This document shows positions 25,187 through 32,705 of a stretch of DNA of 64,000 nt, in pieces. The stretch lies in contig CALWRY010000002.1 in assembly GCA_944384065.1 (NCBI GenBank), positions 62,001-126,000 on the forward strand, given 5' to 3'. A program made the position numbers and the translations under genes. Origin of the DNA: an uncultured Enterocloster sp. (lineage in GTDB: Bacteria; Bacillota; Clostridia; Lachnospirales; Lachnospiraceae). A model generated the notes under the pieces. It saw nothing but the letters and a program-made list of their open reading frames with translations, did no database searches and had not been told where the DNA came from. Each line of letters opens with the position of its first letter. The stretch's first letter is position 1.

Positions 25187-27472
25187 ATGGGGATTGAGGG
25201 AAGAACACATAGAATGGAAAACGGGGACGGACAGGACGCCCATAAGGAAGCCCAAAACGCAAAAAAGGAACTGCGGCCGAAGACGGAAGCCAAAGGGGAA
25301 AGCCAGGAAGAGAAAAAAGAAAAATTGAACCCTGAGAAAAAAGCGGAGAAAAAGGAGCGATTGGAGGATTACTCCTATAAGGAGCTTATGAAGATGCTGG
25401 ACACTCCGGAGGGGCTTAAGAAGGTAAAAGAGCTCAACAATGATTTTCGGGAGCGGTACGAGGCTGAATTGCGGGGCATGACGGCGGATGAATACCGGGA
25501 TTATAAAGCGGCCAGAGAGGGGGCGGGGGAGAGCGCACAGGAGAAAGCGGAGAACAGGGAAGCGGAAAAAAAGGAGGAAGCAAAACCGGAGGCCAAAGCG
25601 GAACAGATGGCGGCGGAAGCTTTGGAGGCGGCAAAGGATGTGAATGTGCGCACCAAGGACGCCCGCCTTGGGGGAGCGGGAAAGCAGAAACTGGGGGATC
25701 TGTCCAATGAAAACACCTACGCCATTAATAAGCTGAAGGAAGCGCAGGCGGAGGCGGCGAAGGAGAAGGACGCTGTCTATAAGGAGATTCACACAATCAA
25801 CATTCAGGAGAAAAAGGATGAGGACCCAAAGGGGTATGCCAGGCTCTGTGAACGATATTATGCCCTGGAGAGCCTGGAGCACAAGCTGGATGTGGCAAAG
25901 ACCGATCTGGATATGAACAACTACGACATCAGCATGCAGACAGGCAGGGAGTTTAAGAGCGAGGCTGGCGGGAGAATTGACGAAAAGCGTGTGGAGAAAG
26001 CATTTGACAGGGCAGAGGAGCTTTTGAGCCAGGTCAAAGAAGATACCGGCGATATGAAGCGGGTGGTAAACGCCCACAGACTTTCCAAGGAATTTGCCAA
26101 CGATGTGATCCCCGGCCTGGACGGAAAACGGAGAGAATGCGAGACGCTGATCCAGGCGGCCGGCATGAAGCAGGAGCAATATTTAAAAGAGCACGGCCTC
26201 ACCCCGGAGCAGGCCAGAAAAGAGCCGGATGGGATCTACGCCAGGAACGAGGCATATATAGATCGGCTGAAAAATGAAGCCAAGCATTACGACGAACAGC
26301 TGTGCAAGGCAATCGAGACACAGACCGCCCTTTCCGACGGGCTTCCCGCAGGGGAGAACTGCTGGATGCAGGTTACAGAGAACAAGGACGGCACCCTGCG
26401 CATTGTGCGCACCTGGGGCAGCTCGCCGGAGAGCCATGAAAAAGAGGGAAAATGGCATGACTCCGAGGTTAGCTGCCGCCAGGACGCCGTAAGCAAGAAG
26501 GATGTGCTGGTTATAGGGCGGACGGACGGGGCCGTGCATTCCCACGAATTTTCCTGCAGCTACCGGGGAAGGGAGCTGGAGCGCAGGGATACCTTCAAGC
26601 TGGGCCAGACAAAGATTGAAAATGTGGCGAATTTTTCTTTCCTCGCCAGCGGGTACGGCTATAAGTATGCCAGGGGAGAGGAGGGGAAATTTGCAAAATT
26701 CTCCGCAAACGCGAATTTCAGCCTTCTTAAGGTCAGCGATGCGGTGAGTGTGATCCGGAACAGCAAAGCATACCAGATTTTCTCAGCGGAAGTGGCGGCT
26801 CTGAGCGCAAAAGCGGATGTAAAGATGGATGACAAAGGCTTTATAACCGGATCGCTGAAAGCGTCAAGGCTTGACGCGTCCGCCGCCCTGGGAGCCGGGA
26901 ACATAAAAGCGGCGGAATTTTCCGCGTCGTCCGGCAAAATGGATCTGGCCGCTTCCTCGCTGGATATACTGAAGAATCTCGAAGGAGGGGAGAAAAAGCG
27001 GGAGGATCCGGAGAAAAAGATGGAAACTCCGGGCTCTGCGAATATGGACTGGAATCTGGCGAAGGACTTGGCAGATGACGCGCATACAGTAAGGGAAGTG
27101 CAGGAGGAGGGCATCCAATCCCAGGGCGAGGAGGTGGAAAACGACTTGTCCTATCCTGCCGTAAAGCTGGATGAGAGCGACAGGAGCCTGGAGGGCACGA
27201 TGAAGAAGATATACGATAAATATTTCTGCGAATCGGAGAAAATACGCAAGCGCGGCGCGTTTTATGCCAAGATGACGCAGGCCAAAAAGGAAGCGATGCT
27301 GCAGGAGATGAAGGCGGCGTATTACGCTATGCCTGCGGAAAAAAGGGGAGGCGTTTTTCTGCCCCAAACCGTGGATTACTTTGAAGACCATACGATTGTC
27401 AGGAGGCTTAAGCCCTCCGGCGGTTACGAGGATGCGCTGGAATTCGAGCCTCAGCAGATGAAGGGAGTATAA
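25187..27472 (+). CDS. Large charged coiled-coil protein, unknown
   Basis: About 761 residues with no family I recognise. Residues 1-160 are very rich in Lys, Glu and Ala and likely disordered or coiled coil. Residues 170-350 look helical (AINKLKEAQAEAAKEKDAVY and similar). Residues 370-590 are less charged and may be a beta-rich domain (WMQVTENKDGTLRIVRTW, NFSFLASGYGYKYARGEE). There is no signal peptide or membrane segment, so a cytosolic location is likely. The start is uncertain: AAAGGAGG at 25167-25174 touches an ATG at 25175 and is 12 bp from the ATG at 25187, which I prefer. A small CCCTT/AAGGG stem precedes it. It sits between the HerA-like ATPase and an Ig-like protein in the same operon. 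Confidence 0.7.
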   Translation: MGIEGRTHRMENGDGQDAHKEAQNAKKELRPKTEAKGESQEEKKEKLNPEKKAEKKERLEDYSYKELMKMLDTPEGLKKVKELNNDFRERYEAELRGMTADEYRDYKAAREGAGESAQEKAENREAEKKEEAKPEAKAEQMAAEALEAAKDVNVRTKDARLGGAGKQKLGDLSNENTYAINKLKEAQAEAAKEKDAVYKEIHTINIQEKKDEDPKGYARLCERYYALESLEHKLDVAKTDLDMNNYDISMQTGREFKSEAGGRIDEKRVEKAFDRAEELLSQVKEDTGDMKRVVNAHRLSKEFANDVIPGLDGKRRECETLIQAAGMKQEQYLKEHGLTPEQARKEPDGIYARNEAYIDRLKNEAKHYDEQLCKAIETQTALSDGLPAGENCWMQVTENKDGTLRIVRTWGSSPESHEKEGKWHDSEVSCRQDAVSKKDVLVIGRTDGAVHSHEFSCSYRGRELERRDTFKLGQTKIENVANFSFLASGYGYKYARGEEGKFAKFSANANFSLLKVSDAVSVIRNSKAYQIFSAEVAALSAKADVKMDDKGFITGSLKASRLDASAALGAGNIKAAEFSASSGKMDLAASSLDILKNLEGGEKKREDPEKKMETPGSANMDWNLAKDLADDAHTVREVQEEGIQSQGEEVENDLSYPAVKLDESDRSLEGTMKKIYDKYFCESEKIRKRGAFYAKMTQAKKEAMLQEMKAAYYAMPAEKRGGVFLPQTVDYFEDHTIVRRLKPSGGYEDALEFEPQQMKGV

Positions 27473-27476
27473 AAGG

Positions 27477-29036
27477 ATGAACCATATTCGTCTGGAAATC
27501 GATCCATTTAAACGGGAAAACCGTTTTTCCATAAACGATGCCCCGATATCGGGATACAGTTTGCTAAATAATTTTTTCAACCGGGATGTATTCGAGTGGG
27601 GCAGCGGGCTGGCAGAGGCCGTTGATCAGGAAGTCAATGACAGCTACCGCCTCACAGTGGCAGGGCCCTCCTTTGAAACGGAGATTATCAGGGCGCTGTT
27701 TGAGCGGGCAGAGCGATGCGAGGGGGTGGACGAGGAGGCGTTTCCCATCCACACGCCTATGGAGCAGCGCTTCCAGCGCCTGAAGATCCTTGCAGGAAAA
27801 TATCTGCCGGAGGAAGCGGCGCTCCTTCCGGCGCTTCCGGTGTCTGACGGCTGGGGGGAGGGACTGGATCCCGGGCCCCTGTTCGTGAAGGCGGCCAGAG
27901 AGGACAGCTTTCTGATTTTGGCGGCCAGAGAGGAGGAAGCCATGGACTTAGACAGCGCAAAAAGGCGGCTTGTCCTGGTCCCCGGAGGGACGGAGGATGA
28001 CTGCGCGGTGCTGTCCTCCGGGAGGATCCTGCTGTGGCGGCCTAAAGATAGGAAACAGGCCCTGCGGATCATTGCGGAGCGGTTCGTCTACATACCGGCG
28101 ATTCTCTCCCTGAAAGAAAAGCTGGAGCCCTTCGCAGAAGAGATGGACGCAGCGGAGTTTGAAGATTTCCAGCTCTCCACCGAGGTGGACGCCAGCTTGC
28201 TGATAGGAGATATCCCGGTCATTGAGATGGGGGAGACAGTGCCGGTTCCCTGCCGGATGGCGCCGCAGACCGCTCCCGGGCCCCGCCTGCAGATCTGCGT
28301 CCAGGATCCCGAAATCCTCGCAGTCCAGGGCCAGTCTCTGCGGGCTCTGAGGGAGGGAACCACACGGGTAGATTTTATAAAGAACAACGACGCGCTCCCC
28401 TTTGCCTCCCGGATGGTCTCTGTAATCCGAACCATCCGGATTGAGAAAATTACACTGACGCCGGAGCGGGAGGTGATGTGCCGGTACACCTCCCAGACAA
28501 TCTCCGCCAGCTTCGCCCCGGCGGACGCGGAGGACGCCGCTTCCCTTCGGTGGTACACGGACCGTCCGGACATCCTCCAGGTGGAGGAAAACGGAAGGGT
28601 CACGGCCATAGGCGTAGGAAAAGGAAGCATCATCTTGTCCTCCGGCGCTGTGCAGGGGAAGGCGGAAATTCAGGTAAAGCCGCCTCTTGATCGGATTGCG
28701 CTGGACTGGGAGGAGTGGAATGGCTATGTAGGGCAGACAAAGGAAATACAGGCCTGCCTGTCCCCGGCGGACGCGTTTGACCAGGAGGTGGAGTGGCTCA
28801 CCTCCGATCCAAATGTGGCGGTTCACGAGAAACGGGCCGACGGGGCCGACATCATCCGTGCGGTCAGCATCGGAAGCTGTGTCATCCACTGCCGGGCGAA
28901 GACGGGGGGCGCCAGAGCCAGATGCCAGGTTCATATAGACTCTACCCTGAACCGGCCCAAATCCGGCACAGGCTGCCTGACAACGGTCATCTGCTGTATA
29001 GGCGCTGCTCTGTCAATTGCGCTGCTCTTACTTTGA
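27477..29036 (+). CDS. Ig-like (Big_2) domain protein with C-terminal membrane anchor
   Basis: 519 residues starting 4 bp after the previous stop. The N-terminal 310 residues are not recognised. Two bacterial Ig-like group 2 modules follow, near residues 319-402 (IEKITLTPEREVMCRYTSQT, LRWYTDRPDILQVEENGRVT, VGKGSIIL) and 403-487 (LDRIALDWEEWNGYVGQTKE). One hydrophobic helix ends the protein (CLTTVICCIGAALSIALLLL), with no N-terminal signal peptide. It would therefore be tail-anchored with its Ig modules in the cytosol unless the reading frame continues. The following frame carries an extracytoplasmic-type domain and starts inside this stop codon, so a longer fused protein is possible. Confidence 0.8.
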   Translation: MNHIRLEIDPFKRENRFSINDAPISGYSLLNNFFNRDVFEWGSGLAEAVDQEVNDSYRLTVAGPSFETEIIRALFERAERCEGVDEEAFPIHTPMEQRFQRLKILAGKYLPEEAALLPALPVSDGWGEGLDPGPLFVKAAREDSFLILAAREEEAMDLDSAKRRLVLVPGGTEDDCAVLSSGRILLWRPKDRKQALRIIAERFVYIPAILSLKEKLEPFAEEMDAAEFEDFQLSTEVDASLLIGDIPVIEMGETVPVPCRMAPQTAPGPRLQICVQDPEILAVQGQSLRALREGTTRVDFIKNNDALPFASRMVSVIRTIRIEKITLTPEREVMCRYTSQTISASFAPADAEDAASLRWYTDRPDILQVEENGRVTAIGVGKGSIILSSGAVQGKAEIQVKPPLDRIALDWEEWNGYVGQTKEIQACLSPADAFDQEVEWLTSDPNVAVHEKRADGADIIRAVSIGSCVIHCRAKTGGARARCQVHIDSTLNRPKSGTGCLTTVICCIGAALSIALLLL

Positions 29037-29635
29037 AAATCCCCCCGCCGGCAGGCGGCCTGAAAAAAGTGGAAGGCCTTCCGCACTACCCTGCGCAGTT
29101 CTCCGAAATATCGGAGGACGCACTGGAGGAGATGAAGAGACAGGCGGAGGATGTGATCACCGCCCGCACAGCCTCTGATTACGGGGAGGAGGTAAGCCTC
29201 CAGGGAATGACCTACGCGGGCGCATATTTCCTGACGGTGAAGGAGGGACATGACAGCAGGTACAGCAATCTGATTGACATTATATACCGGGTAGACGCCA
29301 GCATTGGGATAGAGGAGGCTGGATACAATTATACGCTGCCGTATTATTTTGTCGTGCAGTATCAGAATGCCATGATACTTCCGGACGGAACCTGTTCTGT
29401 GGACACCAGCGAATACAGCGTGGAAAATGACACCTTTACCTACGACACGGGAGTGTCCGCGGGCTGGGGCACGGAAAAGTTCCGCTTTGAGGGCTATGAG
29501 AACACAGAAGTGCTGAAAAACACGCTGGTCACGGAAATGGTGGAGGACTATGCCTGCGAGGACTTGCTGAGCCAGGCAATTGAGACGATCCCGACGGAGG
29601 AGACAACCGCAGCAGAAACAGAGAACGCCTCATAA
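29033..29635 (+). CDS. Zinc-ribbon-protein-type C-terminal domain, possibly frameshifted from the upstream gene
   Basis: About 200 residues from a TTG at 29033 that overlaps the previous stop (TTGA). The clearly coding part begins at LPHYPAQFSEISEDALEEMK and continues with MTYAGAYFLTVKEGH and VQYQNAMILPDG. It resembles the exported C-terminal domain that in other Firmicutes follows a zinc ribbon and membrane helix. Here it lacks its own membrane segment and has no ribosome site. The preceding gene ends exactly with a membrane helix, so the two frames together would give the expected order. Either translational coupling, a frameshift (real or sequencing), or a gene remnant could explain this. 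It ends in an acidic, Thr-rich tail. Confidence 0.6.
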   Translation: MKIPPPAGGLKKVEGLPHYPAQFSEISEDALEEMKRQAEDVITARTASDYGEEVSLQGMTYAGAYFLTVKEGHDSRYSNLIDIIYRVDASIGIEEAGYNYTLPYYFVVQYQNAMILPDGTCSVDTSEYSVENDTFTYDTGVSAGWGTEKFRFEGYENTEVLKNTLVTEMVEDYACEDLLSQAIETIPTEETTAAETENAS

Positions 29636-29666
29636 AATTTTTTAAAAAAATTCGCGAAAATCCCAT

Positions 29667-29837
29667 AAAACTTCCCGCAGCCCGCCAATTAGATAAGTGT
29701 AAGCGAACAGGGAGGTCAAAAAAGGAGGTGAAGGTTCCCGGCCCTGCCGGTGAGGCGTTTTAAGGAGAATAAAAAAATAAAAAAATCAGAGAAACCACAG
29801 AAAATTCCCTTTGCCCCACCGATAGTAATAGTGTAAG
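29667..29837 (+). promoter_or_regulatory. Two tandem candidate ECF-type promoters upstream of the transglutaminase gene
   Basis: The 329-bp gap before 29965 contains two related blocks. One is AAAACTTCCC at 29667 with CCAATTAGATAAGTGTAAG at 29685-29703. The other is AAAATTCCC at 29801 with CCGATAGTAATAGTGTAAG at 29819-29837. In both the offset is 18 nt. A third copy lies at 20326-20365. Each is followed within about 30 nt by an AGGAGGTGA ribosome-site-like sequence. The rest of the gap is A-rich and without a long gene. Confidence 0.45.
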
Positions 29838-29867
29838 GAACGAAAGGAAAGCCGCGAGAGGAGGTGA

Positions 29868-29939
29868 ATGAAAGAGGCGGCGGGAACACCTGAAATCGAA
29901 GCGTCAGGTTTTAAGCAGATGCAGCAAAAACAATTTTAA
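29868..29939 (+). CDS. Possible 23-residue leader ORF
   Basis: An ATG at 29868 follows a perfect AGGAGG three bases upstream and encodes 23 residues (MKEAAGTPEIEASGFKQMQQ, then KQF) ending in TAA at 29939, shortly before the ribosome site of the next gene. It sits about 30 nt downstream of the second promoter-like block. The sequence is not hydrophobic or otherwise recognisable. It may be a leader peptide or chance. Confidence 0.25.
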   Translation: MKEAAGTPEIEASGFKQMQQKQF

Positions 29940-29964
29940 TAAAGGGATTTGGAGGAATGAGTGT

Positions 29965-31941
29965 ATGAAAAAGATGAACAGAAACGTAAAGGCAATGGTA
30001 AAGCGCATCGGAGCAGCCGCTCTTTTATCCGCGATGATGGGAACCACCGCTTTCGGCGGCACCTGGCAGACAACCGCAGGCGGCTGGCAGTATCTGGCGG
30101 ACAACGGACAGCCCGTTGCCGGGAGCTGGATTGTAGATAATGGCCAGGATTACCGGATCCATGAAAACGGCATCATGGCTACCGGATGGTACCAGGACAT
30201 GGCGGACGGCGGCCGCTGGTACTACCTGGATCCCCAGTCCGGGGCAATGCGCACCGGCTGGATTTTCGACAACGGCTCCTGGTACTTCCTGGACACCCGC
30301 ATCGGCGGCCCCAGAGGCGGGATGCTCACCGGCTGGCAGTGGATTGACGGAAAGTGCTACTACCTGGATCCGGCCCGGGGCGGCGCCATGGCGGCCGGCA
30401 CCACAACGCCGGACGGCTACTGGGTAGACGCAAGCGGCGCATGGACAGACGCCGCGGGAACCCCCTACTACGAGGCAGGAAAGGGTATTTCCTCCACTGT
30501 ATCGGTTCCTATTTTTGACGGAAGCGCAGGAGCAGGGACCAGCGCCGGAACCGGCAAAAGCTCCTACAGCGGCAGCTCCTACACCTATACGGACAGCGAG
30601 TGGGACGACTATTCCGACAGCTCCGTGCAGTACGGCGCCAACGACTTTACCACCGGCAACTACGGCATGATGAGCCAGGACGAGCGGGATGAGGTTGAAG
30701 ACGCCATCCAGGAATTCAAGGATGCTTATATCACCGGCGATATGAGCGATTTTGAGAAGGAAATCGTTATTATCCAGTGGCTGGTAGAAAACTGTGAGTA
30801 CGAGAAAGGGGATGGCTGGGAGAACGCTACGGCCTACAGCTGCATCGTGAACGGCAAGGCCCAGTGCTCGGGCTACGCGGACGCCTTCCTGCAGACGGCC
30901 AAGGCCTGCGGCCTGAACGCCCGCTACATCTATAACAGCTCTCACGCCTGGAACCTGATAGAGCTGGACGGCGACTGGTATCACGTGGATGTGACCTTCG
31001 AAGATCCCATCGGAAGCAACGACTACGGTTTTGACAAGCTCCGCAACAAGTACATCAACCTGGAAGACAGCCAGATCAAGGGCATCAACTCCCATCACAC
31101 CTGGAACCCGTCATCCGCGTCGGGAACCGGCACGGACTATGGCCCCAGCGTTGTGGCAGAGTACTTGGATAGCGGCAATGTGGACACCAGCCTTGGCGAG
31201 AGCTTTGCAGACAGCATGGACGACTTCTTCGCGGATATCGAAAACGAAGACGGCAGCAACATTATCTACTACTCTTCCGTGAGCCAGACCGCAGACGACA
31301 TCTGCGCTTACTTAGAGAAGGAGATTGACAGCCGCGCCTACAGCTTCAACTTTGTAGTCCGCTATCCGGAAGAGTACACGGCCTCGGTGACAGGAAACTA
31401 CAGCAAGCTGGCTGACATCAACAACGACATCGAGGAGAAGGTCAACGACCGCATCAACGATGCCTACGGCGACATCCTCAAAAACCCGGTGAAGATCTTC
31501 CTGTTCCTTGAGCGCGATGCCCAGGTCTGCTTCTACGCCCATGAGAACGGAAGCATCTACTACAAAGAGGGAAAGGGCAAGCAGATCAGCTACGCCATTC
31601 ACTATGTAGACACAGATGGAAACGATGTGGGAACCCAGACGGGAACCAGTGAGAAAGGAAGCTCGATTGAGCTTCAGTTCCCCGAGGGCTACAGCTGGAT
31701 CAGCAATGCATCCATCAACTACGAGGTAAATAAGGGAAAGGCCACCTATGGCGGAGACAGCGTCTACATCCTGGCCGCGTCCAATCTGGATATGGATGTC
31801 CGCCTCAGAGAGGTGGCGCCCAAGAAGGCAAAGAAAGCAGATTCTCAGGATGCGGAGAGTGCCGGGGATGTGAAGGACAGCCAGGATACGCAGGCCGCAC
31901 AGGATGCGAATACCGCCCAGGAAGCCATGGCTGAGGCCTAG
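29965..31941 (+). CDS. Secreted transglutaminase-like protein with wall-binding repeats
   Basis: 658 residues. A signal peptide (about 1-31, ending TTAFGG) is followed by choline-binding-type repeats (about 32-150: GGWQYLADNGQPVAGSWI, WYYLDPQSGAMRTGWIFD and others) and a Ser/Gly/Thr linker. A transglutaminase-like fold follows with the likely triad Cys301 (GKAQCSGYADAF), His327 (SSHAWNLIE) and Asp342 (WYHVDVTFEDP). The C-terminal 250 residues are unrecognised, with a Lys/Ala/Gln-rich tail. Bacterial transglutaminase-like enzymes of this type act as peptidases or cross-linkers at the wall. ATG at 29965 after GGAGG. It is transcribed from the candidate ECF elements and lies inside the Hsp70-like cluster. 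Confidence 0.88.
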   Translation: MKKMNRNVKAMVKRIGAAALLSAMMGTTAFGGTWQTTAGGWQYLADNGQPVAGSWIVDNGQDYRIHENGIMATGWYQDMADGGRWYYLDPQSGAMRTGWIFDNGSWYFLDTRIGGPRGGMLTGWQWIDGKCYYLDPARGGAMAAGTTTPDGYWVDASGAWTDAAGTPYYEAGKGISSTVSVPIFDGSAGAGTSAGTGKSSYSGSSYTYTDSEWDDYSDSSVQYGANDFTTGNYGMMSQDERDEVEDAIQEFKDAYITGDMSDFEKEIVIIQWLVENCEYEKGDGWENATAYSCIVNGKAQCSGYADAFLQTAKACGLNARYIYNSSHAWNLIELDGDWYHVDVTFEDPIGSNDYGFDKLRNKYINLEDSQIKGINSHHTWNPSSASGTGTDYGPSVVAEYLDSGNVDTSLGESFADSMDDFFADIENEDGSNIIYYSSVSQTADDICAYLEKEIDSRAYSFNFVVRYPEEYTASVTGNYSKLADINNDIEEKVNDRINDAYGDILKNPVKIFLFLERDAQVCFYAHENGSIYYKEGKGKQISYAIHYVDTDGNDVGTQTGTSEKGSSIELQFPEGYSWISNASINYEVNKGKATYGGDSVYILAASNLDMDVRLREVAPKKAKKADSQDAESAGDVKDSQDTQAAQDANTAQEAMAEA

Positions 31942-31954
31942 TGATTTAAAATGC

Positions 31955-31996
31955 GCAGCGGGAAGCGAAAGGAGGTGAGAGAAAAAACGCCCGCTG
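31955..31996 (+). terminator. Weak terminator-like stem after the transglutaminase gene
   Basis: CAGCGGG (31955-31961) pairs with CCCGCTG (31990-31996), followed by TTTAAAATAA. The loop contains AAAGGAGGTGAGAG. The T stretch is short, so termination is uncertain. Confidence 0.4.
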
Positions 31997-32007
31997 TTTA
32001 AAATAAC

Positions 32008-32036
32008 TTGAATATGTATGAATATCCGAGTATAAT
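32008..32036 (+). promoter_or_regulatory. Promoter/operator of the GrpE-Hsp70 operon
   Basis: TTGAAT (32008-32013), 17 bp, TATAAT (32031-32036). The spacer holds GAATAT-N6-ATATCCGAG. The same arrangement, differing at three of the first 27 positions, occurs at 38845-38873 beside the XRE regulator gene, and the ATCCGAGTATAAT part occurs twice at 20421-20472. This is the basis for proposing a common operator. Confidence 0.7.
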
Positions 32037-32055
32037 AAGCTTGAATTGACGATAG

Positions 32056-32084
32056 AAACGGCTGCTGGTCAATGGCAGCCGTTT
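32056..32084 (+). other. 10-bp perfect inverted repeat in the operon leader
   Basis: AAACGGCTGC (32056-32065) and GCAGCCGTTT (32075-32084) with a 9-nt loop, located in the transcribed leader about 15 nt after the predicted start and before the GrpE-like gene. There is no T run, so it is not a terminator. It could be a 5' stabilising stem or a protein-binding site. Confidence 0.55.
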
Positions 32085-32121
32085 AAGCGGTTTAGAGAAA
32101 GCGGAGAGGAGAAGGATACAG

Positions 32122-32655
32122 ATGGAGCAAATTTCGGAGGAGACGGTAGACAACATGGAGCAGAGCCAGGCGGATATGCTGAACGAGATCCTGTTAAACA
32201 CCCAGGAGCAGTGCCAGATTATGGACCAGGTGCTCCGCAGGCAGATTGAGAAAAAGGACGAGCAGATTGACCTGCTCCATAAGGAGCTGCAGTATTATAA
32301 GGAGGCCCAGGCGGATCGCCTGATCGATCAGGCCATGAAGGAAGTGATCAAGCTGCGGAACGGGATCCTGAAAACCATGCAGTCCGATGAATGGGAAAGA
32401 CTGGATGCGGATAAGCTGCGCCAGGTGATCACCTACCTGGAGGAGGATATAGTGAATCTGCTGGAGATGCAGGATATTGACGCATTCACCAGCGAGCCGG
32501 GGGAGCTGTTTGATCCTGGGAAGCATCAGCTGGCAGCCATAGTTCCCACGGAGGACGAGGACCTGGATCGGAGGATACAGATGAGCAGGCGCCCCGGCTA
32601 TAGGAAGAAGGATAAGGTGCTGGTTCACGAGTCCGTGACCGTTTACCGCAGATAA
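32122..32655 (+). CDS. GrpE-like nucleotide exchange factor
   Basis: 177 residues. A long N-terminal coiled coil (about 10-85) leads to a helical region and a C-terminal beta domain of GrpE type: GELFDPGKHQLAAIV, GYRKKDKVLVHESVTVYR. GrpE proteins release ADP from DnaK. Housekeeping GrpE normally lies with hrcA, dnaK and dnaJ; none of those is here, and no CIRCE element is visible. Instead it heads an operon with two Hsp70-like genes 50 bp downstream, so it is probably their dedicated exchange factor. Sequence is divergent from standard GrpE, and the assignment rests mainly on the C-terminal domain and context. Start ATG at 32122 after GGAGAGGAGAAGG. Confidence 0.75.
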   Translation: MEQISEETVDNMEQSQADMLNEILLNTQEQCQIMDQVLRRQIEKKDEQIDLLHKELQYYKEAQADRLIDQAMKEVIKLRNGILKTMQSDEWERLDADKLRQVITYLEEDIVNLLEMQDIDAFTSEPGELFDPGKHQLAAIVPTEDEDLDRRIQMSRRPGYRKKDKVLVHESVTVYRR

Positions 32656-32705
32656 AAGTGCCATTCGGAAGAACCATTTCACAATAGAAAAAGGAGAATC
32701 GATAA

